From NCBI GenBank assembly GCA_016712285.1, contig JADJRK010000001.1, positions 3,906,001-3,970,000 on the forward strand: a DNA stretch of 64,000 bases, given 5' to 3'. The notes beneath the pieces were generated by a model. The model was not told the origin of the DNA. It ran no database searches and worked only from the letters and a program-made list of their open reading frames with translations. This stretch comes from Planctomycetota bacterium. GTDB lineage: Bacteria; Planctomycetota; UBA8742; UBA2392. Positions within the stretch are counted from its first letter, which is position 1. The number at the start of each line of letters is the position of its first letter. The position numbers were made by a program, and so were the translations under genes. Below, in pieces: positions 57,671 to 64,000 of the stretch.

Positions 57671-57726
57671 TTCACCACAGAGGCACAGAGTTGCAGAGAA
57701 AAGCGGCAACCGCGTGACTCTGGGCC
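57671..57726. repeat. CACAGAG-family spacer repeat
   Basis: TTCACCACAGAGGCACAGAG (57671-57690) TTGCAGAGAAAAG is followed by a partial inverse GTGACTCTGGGCC (57714-57726). Located in the 279-bp spacer 57609-57887 between the LRR gene and gyrA. The rest of the spacer (57730-57887) is lower in GC and may hold the gyrA promoter. Confidence 0.6.
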
Positions 57727-57887
57727 GCGATGCATCCGTGCGACTCCCAGCCCACATTGTTTCCACAGTGTGTTGACCGGCTGTGAACGGCTTGAAATAG
57801 CATGTTTGCCGGCGGTCACAGGGTTGCGCAAAGGCTTGCTATCGCCGCAAAACCCTCTAGATTGCGCGCTTTCCGGTAAGGATCACC

Positions 57888-60587
57888 ATGGCAAAGAAGA
57901 AAGACCCGCCGCCGACCGCGCCCTCAGACGGCCGCATTGAGCCGCTGAATATCGCCGACGAGATGCGCGAAAGCTACCTGACCTACGCCATGAGCGTCAT
58001 TGTCAGCCGCGCGCTGCCGGACGTGCGCGATGGTTTGAAACCCAGCCAGCGCCGCGTGCTGGTGGCCATGAACGACCTGAACCTGGGCCCGGGCAGCAAG
58101 CACCGCAAGTGCGCCAAAATCTGCGGCGACACCTCGGGCAACTACCACCCGCACGGCGAGTCCGTCGTGTACCCGACGCTGGTGCGCATGGGCCAGGACT
58201 TCGCCACGCGCTACATGCTGGTCGACCCGCAGGGCAACTTCGGAACCATCGACGGCGACCCGCCGGCTGCCATGCGTTACACCGAGGCGCGCATGACCCG
58301 CGCCGCCACGGACATGCTGGAAGACCTGGACAAAGACACCGTCGATTACATCGACAACTTCGAGGGCACGCGCAAAGAACCGACCGTGCTGCCCGGCAAG
58401 TTCCCGAACCTGCTGTGTAACGGCACCGGCGGCATCGCCGTCGGCATGGCGACTTCCATGCCGCCGCACAACGTGAACGAGATTTGCGACGCGATCATCA
58501 ACGTGCTTGAGCATCCCGATTGCAGCGTTGACGACCTGATGAAGTTCGTGAAGGGGCCCGACTTTCCGACCGGCGGCGTGATCCACGGCCGCAAAGCCAT
58601 CGCCGATGCCTACCGCACGGGCCGCGGCATTCTGACCGTGCGCGGCCGCCTTGAAATCGAAGAGGGCGACCACGGCAAGTCGCAGATCATCATCACCGAG
58701 ATTCCGTACCAGGTGAACAAGGCGGCGCTGATCGACCGCATCGCTGAGCTGGTGCGCGCGGGCAATATCACCGGCGTCAACGACATCAAGGACTACAGCA
58801 AGAAGGACATTCGCGTCGTGGTCGAAGTCAAGCGCGGCGACGACCCGAACATCGTGCTGAACCAGCTGTACAAGCACACCGCGCTGCAAAGCAGTTTCAG
58901 CGTCATCAACATCGCCATCGTCGAGGGCAAGCCGCAGACGCTGAACCTGAAGCAACTATGCGAGCATTACCGCGACCACCGCAAGGAAGTGATTCTGCGC
59001 CGCACGCGCTGGCTGTTGAACAAGGCGCGCGCGCGGCAGCACATCGTGATCGGATTGCTGCTCGCGCTGACGAAGATGGACGAGATCATCAAGCTGATCC
59101 GTTCCAGCAAGGACGTCAACGAAGCGCGTGAACGCCTGATGGCGCTGAAGTTCGCCAAGAAAGTGAAAACCGAGGGCGGCCACGTCATTGAGGGCAACGA
59201 GACACTGACGCGCGTGCAAGCCGACGCGATTCTGGCCATGACGCTCAGCCGCCTGACCGGGCTGGAGCGCGACAAGCTGGAAGAAGAGTACAAGGCGCTG
59301 CTGGCTGAAATCGAGGACCTGCTGGACATCCTGAACCGCGAAACCCGCGTGCTGAAGATGATCCGCGAGGACCTGGAGTACGTCAAAGAGCGCCACGGCG
59401 ACGACCGCCGCACCGAGATCCTGGCCGGCGGCATTGAGGACTTCCGCGTCGAGGACATTATCCCCGACGAGACGGTGGTCGTCACGCTGTCTGCCGAAGG
59501 CTACATCAAGCGCGTGCCGCTTGACGCTTATCGACGCCAGAATCGTGGTGGCACCGGCAGCGTCGGCAGCAAGGCCAAAGAGGGCGATTACGTAGAGCAC
59601 TTCTTTATCGCCAGCACGCACGACTACCTGCTGGTGTTCACCAGCCTGGGCAAGCTGCTGTGGCTGAAAGTGTACGACATTCCGGAGTTCAGCAAGCAGG
59701 CCAAGGGCAGGGCACTGATCAACCTGCTGAACATCAGCACCGTCGAAAAAGTCAGCGCCTGCATCAAGGTGCGCAAGTTCGACACCGGCCAGAAGCTGCT
59801 GTTCGTGACCAGCGAAGGCACCGTCAAGAAAACCGAGCTGGAAGAGTACAGCAACGTCACCCGCAAGGGCATTCGCGCGATCAGCCTGAAAGAGGGCCAC
59901 CGGCTGATCGACGTGTTGTTGACGCACGGCAACGATGAAATCGTGCTGGTGACGCGCAACGGCTACAGCATTCGTTTCAACGAAACCGATGCACGAACCA
60001 TGGGGCGTGTGGCGGCGGGCGTGCGCGGCATCAACCTGCGCGACGACGACGTGGTGGTGGGTGCGGCTGTGGTCAACCGCAACGCCAGCTTTCTGTCGGT
60101 TTGCGGCAACGGCTATGGCAAGCGCAGCAGCTTTGATGAATACCGCATCCAGAGCCGCGGCGGCAAGGGCATCATCAACTACAAGGTCAACGAAAAGACC
60201 GGCAAAGTCGTGTCGGGCAAAAGCGTGTTTGAGGGCGACGAGATCATGCTCATGACTCGCCAGGGCGTAGTGCTGCGCACAGCCGTCACCACCGACAGCA
60301 TGCGCGAGATCGGTCGTGCCACGCAGGGCGTGCGCATGATGAAAGTGGAGCCGGGCGACGAAGTCAGCAGCGTCGTCAAGATCATGAACGAGGACACGGC
60401 GTTTGAGAAAGCCGAACAAGCGCAGGAAGAACAGAAGCAAGAAGACGCCATGGCCCACGCCGACGACGTGGTCAAGACCCTCGAAGCAGGCGGCCTCGAC
60501 GGCCACGCCAAGAAAGTCCACGGTAAGGAAGAACCAAAGCCCAAGAAGAAAAAGAAGGGCGGCGACGAGGCCGGCGAAGAAGAGTAA
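57888..60587 (+). CDS. gyrA: DNA gyrase subunit A
   Basis: 899 residues. Catalytic tyrosine in AAMRYTEARM (Tyr131); the surrounding winged-helix and tower domains are complete (ALPDVRDGLKPSQRRVLVAM, GDTSGNYHPHGESVVYPTLV). The C-terminal beta-pinwheel contains a GyrA-box-like QNRGGTG (about 543-549), marking gyrase rather than topoisomerase IV. The quinolone-pocket Ser83 equivalent is Ser92; the position matching Asp87 is Pro96. The last ~70 residues are an Asp/Glu/Lys-rich tail (KPKKKKKGGDEAGEEE). gyrB is not adjacent. Confidence 0.95.
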   Translation: MAKKKDPPPTAPSDGRIEPLNIADEMRESYLTYAMSVIVSRALPDVRDGLKPSQRRVLVAMNDLNLGPGSKHRKCAKICGDTSGNYHPHGESVVYPTLVRMGQDFATRYMLVDPQGNFGTIDGDPPAAMRYTEARMTRAATDMLEDLDKDTVDYIDNFEGTRKEPTVLPGKFPNLLCNGTGGIAVGMATSMPPHNVNEICDAIINVLEHPDCSVDDLMKFVKGPDFPTGGVIHGRKAIADAYRTGRGILTVRGRLEIEEGDHGKSQIIITEIPYQVNKAALIDRIAELVRAGNITGVNDIKDYSKKDIRVVVEVKRGDDPNIVLNQLYKHTALQSSFSVINIAIVEGKPQTLNLKQLCEHYRDHRKEVILRRTRWLLNKARARQHIVIGLLLALTKMDEIIKLIRSSKDVNEARERLMALKFAKKVKTEGGHVIEGNETLTRVQADAILAMTLSRLTGLERDKLEEEYKALLAEIEDLLDILNRETRVLKMIREDLEYVKERHGDDRRTEILAGGIEDFRVEDIIPDETVVVTLSAEGYIKRVPLDAYRRQNRGGTGSVGSKAKEGDYVEHFFIASTHDYLLVFTSLGKLLWLKVYDIPEFSKQAKGRALINLLNISTVEKVSACIKVRKFDTGQKLLFVTSEGTVKKTELEEYSNVTRKGIRAISLKEGHRLIDVLLTHGNDEIVLVTRNGYSIRFNETDARTMGRVAAGVRGINLRDDDVVVGAAVVNRNASFLSVCGNGYGKRSSFDEYRIQSRGGKGIINYKVNEKTGKVVSGKSVFEGDEIMLMTRQGVVLRTAVTTDSMREIGRATQGVRMMKVEPGDEVSSVVKIMNEDTAFEKAEQAQEEQKQEDAMAHADDVVKTLEAGGLDGHAKKVHGKEEPKPKKKKKGGDEAGEEE

Positions 60588-60674
60588 GTGACCTGACCAG
60601 TGAACAGGAGCCCGGAGCGCAAGCGACGGGTTGACCAGCCGTTCACAGCCAGAAATTCTTCCAGCATCGTGCAG

Positions 60675-60694
60675 GCCCCGGCAATTGCCGGGGC
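60675..60694 (+). terminator. Palindromic hairpin after gyrA
   Basis: GCCCCGGCAATTGCCGGGGC (60675-60694) is a perfect 20-base palindrome, 87 bases after the gyrA stop; followed by TTGTAG, a weak T-tract. Probable gyrA terminator or transcript-end element. Confidence 0.6.
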
Positions 60695-60748
60695 TTGTAG
60701 TTGGTTGACAGCTGCGCCTGCCCCCCATACAGCAACAGTGGAGGAAAC

Positions 60749-61234
60749 ATGTTCACAGCCGCCGCGCTGCTTGACATTCACGACCGCGCGCACCAGAGCC
60801 TGCGCAAGCTGTTCGACCACTGCGCGGGATTTTCTGACACTGAACTTGCCCGCGAGCTTGACGGCTTTGGCTATCCATCCATTCGCTTGCAGTTGCACCA
60901 CGTGATGGGCGCGGAAGAGTACTGGGTCGGCGTGCTGCGTAGCTTGATGCTGGTGGACGAGCGACCGGAGGACTTTGCTTCCATGGCGGCACTGTATAGC
61001 TACCGCGAGCGCGTTGCCGCAGAAACTGTTCGCTGGCTGCGCGGGGCCAGCGACGCCGAGCTCAACACCCGGCGCAAGATGACCACGTGGGGCGGCAACG
61101 AGCGCGAACTGATGCCGGCGCACATCATCGTGCGCACGCAGACCCACATCTTTCAGCACCAGGGTCAGGTGGCCGCCATGTGCCGGCTGCTCGGCAAACC
61201 GATTCCCGCCGGTCTCGACTTCCCACTGGGGTAA
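60749..61234 (+). CDS. DinB-like four-helix protein
   Basis: 161 residues from ATG 60749 with GGAGG 5 bases upstream. DinB/YfiT-like layout: an N-terminal helix (ALLDIHDRAHQSLRKLFDHC), the conserved HHVMGAEEYWVGVLRSLMLV block with metal-ligand-type His, and HIIVRTQTHIFQHQGQVAAM with HxxxHxxQ pattern for the remaining ligands. Bacterial DinB-family enzymes can be thiol-dependent S-transferases; substrate not known. The genes for MOSC and peroxiredoxin-like proteins follow. Confidence 0.82.
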   Translation: MFTAAALLDIHDRAHQSLRKLFDHCAGFSDTELARELDGFGYPSIRLQLHHVMGAEEYWVGVLRSLMLVDERPEDFASMAALYSYRERVAAETVRWLRGASDAELNTRRKMTTWGGNERELMPAHIIVRTQTHIFQHQGQVAAMCRLLGKPIPAGLDFPLG

Positions 61235-61271
61235 CGCGCCACGTGCCGCTAGACTGCGCGCGGAGGGTGTT

Positions 61272-61733
61272 ATGGCGTCAGGCAAAGTTCTGGGCTTAGC
61301 GATCGGGCCCGCGGGCAACGAAACGCCGGTTTACCGTGAGCAGCGTGACGTGGTGCAGCTTGTGGAGGACAAAGGCGTCGAGGGCGACAAGAAGTTCGGC
61401 ACCAGCCACGGACGCCAGGTCAACCTGCTGAGCAAACACAGCTATGACTGGTTTGAGCGCAACTTCGGCCGCGAGCTTTCGATGCCCGGTGGCTTTGGCG
61501 AAAACGTAGTCATCGACGGCATCGACCCCAACTGGCTTGACCTTGGCCAGCGCATCCAGCTTGGCGAGGCGATCTTGCAGATCACCACGCCGCGGGCACC
61601 GTGCGCGGGATTTACCGAACATGTGGATGGCCAGAAGGTCAGCCACTTTGTCGGCCACGTCGGCGTGATGTGCGCCGTCGTGCAGGGCGGCACAGTGCGC
61701 GTCGGCGACACGGCAACATTAGTGGACGAGTAA
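61272..61733 (+). CDS. MOSC domain protein
   Basis: 153 residues. LVEDKGVEGDKKFGTSHGRQ, NLLSKHSYDWFERNFGRELS, GGFGENVVIDGIDPNWLDLG and TPRAPCAGFTEHVDG with the conserved MOSC cysteine. MOSC (molybdenum-cofactor sulfurase C-terminal) proteins bind sulfur or Moco and perform sulfur transfer or N-hydroxyl reduction. It ends one base before the peroxiredoxin-like gene start, so the two are co-transcribed. Confidence 0.88.
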   Translation: MASGKVLGLAIGPAGNETPVYREQRDVVQLVEDKGVEGDKKFGTSHGRQVNLLSKHSYDWFERNFGRELSMPGGFGENVVIDGIDPNWLDLGQRIQLGEAILQITTPRAPCAGFTEHVDGQKVSHFVGHVGVMCAVVQGGTVRVGDTATLVDE

Positions 61734-61734
61734 C

Positions 61735-62499
61735 ATGGGCTTTCAGGTACTGGTTGCGCTTGCAGGCTCGGCGCTGGTGCTGATCGGCACGCAGTTGTTC
61801 ATGCCGACGGCGCCCAACCTGCCCGTGATCTCGGGCGGCGACGTTCCCAAGCTGATTGTGATGGCGCTGGGTGCCGGCTGGACGCTGCTGGGCACCGTGC
61901 AGGGCATTCGCATCGGGCGCTCGAGGCTTGGCAAGGCGTTTCTCGTGCTCAACCTGCTGCTGACACTGGGCGTTGGCGGGGCTGCGACGTGGTGGGTGGT
62001 TGACTACAGCTACCGGCTGCCGGCGGCGGCGGAAATTCCGGCGCAGCAAACCGTGCCGGACTTCGAACTGACCAACCAGAAGGGCGAGAGCATTTCCGCC
62101 AAGTCGCTGCGCGGCAAGCCGTTTGTGCTGATTTTCAGCCGTGGCGTGTGGTGACCGTTCTGCCTTGCTGACCTTGCCGGGGCGCAGGGTGCTCTTGAAG
62201 AAATCCGGGCCAAAGGCGGCGACGTCGTCGCCATCACCTCTGACTCGCCCGACGAGATCAAAACCGCCGCTGACCGGTACGGTTTTACGTTCCATTTCTG
62301 CGCCGACCCTGAACTTGTGGCGATCACGGCGTGGGGCGTGAAGCACGAAGAGGGCCTGCCCGGCAGAGACATCGCCCGACCGGCTGTGTTTTTCGTGCGC
62401 GCCGACGGCACGCTGGCCCACAGTATCCAGCCGGACAACTACCGCCGTCACTTCAAGGCCGCGGATTACCTGGCGGGATTTGCGCTTGCCACCCCGTGA
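61735..62499 (+). CDS. Membrane-anchored AhpC/TSA-type peroxiredoxin with in-frame TGA (candidate selenoprotein)
   Basis: 254 residues if read through. Three TM helices at the N-terminus (about 3-24, 40-63 and 70-95: LVALAGSALVLIGTQLF, LIVMALGAGWTLLGTV, LVLNLLLTLGVGGAATWWVV), then a thioredoxin-fold domain: VPDFELTNQKGESISAKSLR, GKPFVLIFSRGVW, then TGA at codon 140 (62152-62154), then PFCLADLAGAQGALEEIRAK. Homologues read RGxWCPFC here, so TGA replaces the redox cysteine and gives Sec-X-X-Cys. The frame continues intact to TGA 62497 (ADPELVAITAWGVKHEEGLP; PAVFFVRADGTLAHSIQPDN). Predicted peroxide or disulfide reductase facing the periplasm or cytosol; topology uncertain. Confidence 0.82.
62171..62190 (+). 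promoter_or_regulatory. Candidate bacterial SECIS hairpin
   Basis: ACCTTGC (62171-62177) pairs with GCAGGGT (62184-62190), seven pairs including one U-G, with apical loop CGGGGC. The loop begins 24 bases after TGA (62152-62154), inside the range for bacterial SECIS, and is G-rich as such loops are. It is coding sequence at the same time. Confidence 0.5.
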
Positions 62500-62580
62500 C
62501 GATGCGGTGACAGGCAGACGCTTGCCACAGGCACAGTCGGCGCTACATTGACAGTCCCCCGGCAGAAGACGCAGGAAGCC

Positions 62581-63090
62581 ATGAAGCACACACTTATTGT
62601 GCTGTTGTTGTCTGTGCTGGTGATTGCGGGTTGTGCAAACACCCAGGACACCAAGCTGCGCACAGACCCGCGCAGTTACAGCGAAGCCATGGACATGATC
62701 GCCGGTGAAGTCGGGCAGATCGACAAGCACCTGATCGGTGGCCAGTACGGGCTTGCCTCGAACGAAGCGGAGCTGGTGGTCAAGTACGCGATGCACCTTT
62801 CGCGCTATGAGCCGCCGCGCATGACCAACCGCTACGACGACTACATGGAATACGACGCGCAGGTTGATGACCTGATGCGCTCGTCAGACCGGCTGTTGTT
62901 CATGCTGCAGCAGCGTCGCCGCGAAGACGCGCGGGACCAGCTGGCCGAAGTGGCCAAGCGCTTCAACCGGCTTTCGCTGAACTATGGCCCGACGTACCAG
63001 ATCGGCGTGCTGGAGCGCAGCCCCAACGAGTTCCGGTTCACGGAAAGCTACAGCAGCGACCTGCCGGGCGAAATGAGCGGCAACCGCTAG
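62581..63090 (+). CDS. Lipoprotein, helical, unknown function
   Basis: 169 residues from ATG 62581. Signal MKHTLIVLLLSVLVIAG with Cys18 (VIAGC). The mature part is helical (YSEAMDMIAGEVGQIDKHLI, LASNEAELVVKYAMHLSRYE, RREDARDQLAEVAKRFNRLS) and resembles heme-c-binding-free 'cytochrome c' four-helix bundles only in length. No CXXCH motif. Function unknown. 81 bp after the peroxiredoxin gene. Confidence 0.72.
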   Translation: MKHTLIVLLLSVLVIAGCANTQDTKLRTDPRSYSEAMDMIAGEVGQIDKHLIGGQYGLASNEAELVVKYAMHLSRYEPPRMTNRYDDYMEYDAQVDDLMRSSDRLLFMLQQRRREDARDQLAEVAKRFNRLSLNYGPTYQIGVLERSPNEFRFTESYSSDLPGEMSGNR

Positions 63091-63163
63091 CCCAGTCTTT
63101 CCTATGCGCCGGGCGTAAAGGCCGCTAGCATAGGCCGTTGCAAGGCCAATCCGCGGAGGACCC

Positions 63164-64000
63164 ATGCCTCTTGGAACCGACTGCCCGCATTGCGGCAAGA
63201 ACTTCGTGCTGCCGGACGACCTGTTCGGCAAGCGTATCAAGTGCAAAGCGTGCCGCGGGGTTTTCCGTGTCGGCGGGGCGTCTGCGCCCCCGACCGGCGA
63301 CGCGTTTGATCGGCACGACGCCGTGGACCGCACCCAGGTAGACTCCGTGGCGCTTGATGATGAGGGCGGCGCGGAGTTAGCCAGGCCGGGCGTGGGCGAT
63401 GACTTTGCGACACAGCCGCCTCCGACGCGCGACGACTTTGCCACCCAGTATCCCGGTGCCGGCCGAGACGACTTTGCCACCCAGTACCCGGGCATGCATG
63501 ACGATGCCCAGGACTTTTCGCAGACCTCAGTGCCCGGCGCCGGCGGCGTGGGGCAAGACACTGTGGGCGACACCTGGCGCGAGGCCGACGACACGGTCGG
63601 CGACACTTGGGGTTCGGGCGACACGCACAACGACTACTTTCCGGAGCCGTCCGAGACGTCATCGGGCGACACCGTTGTCGATGAGGTGATTGGTGACCCC
63701 AGCGACACGGTCAGCGACTTTGTCCCGGGCGAGAACGACTTGTCAGGTGACACCGCCATCGACATGCCAGCCGGCGGCGAAGCGCCAGATGACATGATCG
63801 CCGACGAAATGCCGGAAGATGTGCCGGTAGAGGATGTGCCGGAAGAAGTCGAAAGCGGCGCACCAGGCGCCAAGAAGCTGCCCGGCAAGGGCCTGAAGCT
63901 GCCCGGCAAGGGAACCCTGCCCGGCAAAGGCACCAGCAAGCTGCCCGGAAAGGGCGAGCTGCCCAAGGGCACGGCGAAGATCGACAAAGCCAACACCGGC
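63164..64000 (+). CDS. MJ0042-type zinc-finger protein with acidic and LPGKG repeats, truncated by window
   Basis: ATG 63164, GGAGGA 5 bases upstream; open to the window end (279 codons). The N-terminal ~40 residues are a zinc finger (DCPHCGKNFVLPDDLFGKRI, CKACRGVFRV), the MJ0042 pattern common in planctomycetes. Then a long Asp/Gly/Thr-rich, probably disordered region with DDFATQ-YPG repeats (three) and (G)DTVxDxxxGD motifs, and finally LPGKG repeats (four copies plus LPKG) in a Lys-rich stretch. A TM or effector domain may follow outside the window. Confidence 0.75.
   Translation, partial: MPLGTDCPHCGKNFVLPDDLFGKRIKCKACRGVFRVGGASAPPTGDAFDRHDAVDRTQVDSVALDDEGGAELARPGVGDDFATQPPPTRDDFATQYPGAGRDDFATQYPGMHDDAQDFSQTSVPGAGGVGQDTVGDTWREADDTVGDTWGSGDTHNDYFPEPSETSSGDTVVDEVIGDPSDTVSDFVPGENDLSGDTAIDMPAGGEAPDDMIADEMPEDVPVEDVPEEVESGAPGAKKLPGKGLKLPGKGTLPGKGTSKLPGKGELPKGTAKIDKANTG

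Noticed and set aside
58956..60728. 590-codon open frame antisense to gyrA
   Set aside because: Mirror of GC-rich gyrA coding sequence; His/Asp/Val-rich composition without domain motifs.

Overview
This is a high-GC, gene-dense stretch of a Gram-negative chromosome, most likely from a planctomycete-like bacterium. That assignment is an inference. It rests on the many zinc-ribbon plus membrane-anchor proteins, an MJ0042-type zinc finger, an FG-GAP protein, a long SecA with a C-terminal zinc tail, and a CPXCG protein next to mnmG. LpxA, Alr and an LpoB-like/COG3014 lipoprotein pair imply an outer membrane and peptidoglycan. There are no rRNA genes, CRISPR arrays or transposase genes.

Layout. 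1-9.4 kb (minus strand): mutY, an ABC export system (ATPase, FtsX-type permease, HlyD-type adaptor), an SDR oxidoreductase, a PQQ-type sugar dehydrogenase and a dicarboxylate symporter. 9.5-11.8 kb: egtB-egtD and a tRNA-Leu. 12-25.9 kb: a TatA-like protein, zinc-ribbon and TPR proteins, a UbiD decarboxylase, two paralogous zinc-ribbon proteins (one with MORN-like repeats), COG3014/LpoB, an RluA-type pseudouridine synthase and two secreted proteins. 26-37 kb: ruvB, panC and panD (divergent), rph, secA, two secreted proteins sharing a module, a methyltransferase and birA. 37-45.5 kb: mnmG, a PAS protein, a flavodoxin, lpxA, and an actin-like ATPase with a coiled-coil partner. 45.6-52 kb: alr, a flavin-binding protein, a CoA-binding protein, tilS and an FG-GAP protein. 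52-64 kb: a glyS locus with a duplicated 5' end, a TPR membrane protein, an LRR protein, gyrA, DinB and MOSC proteins, a membrane-anchored peroxiredoxin-like protein, a lipoprotein and a truncated zinc-finger protein.

Most notable result. Two genes are interrupted by a single in-frame TGA exactly where a redox cysteine is expected: the FG-GAP protein at 49750-50979 (S-TGA-C-I-G-F) and the peroxiredoxin-like protein at 61735-62499 (W-TGA-P-F-C). Each TGA is followed by a plausible bacterial SECIS-like hairpin. TGA is a normal stop elsewhere (for example mutY and egtB), so the simplest reading is two selenoproteins that standard gene calling splits in two.

Second theme. Many spacers are filled by arrays of short words followed by their reverse complement (families built on GGGAATC, TTGTCAG, CACAGAG, GAACACGG, GTTCCGA, CCCCAAA), plus GC-rich REP-like palindromes. 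They often abut start or stop codons, and one copy lies in frame inside mnmG. Third, glyS looks chimeric: a 49-codon 5' remnant is followed by a small membrane-protein gene and a full glyS whose 5' portion has different codon use.
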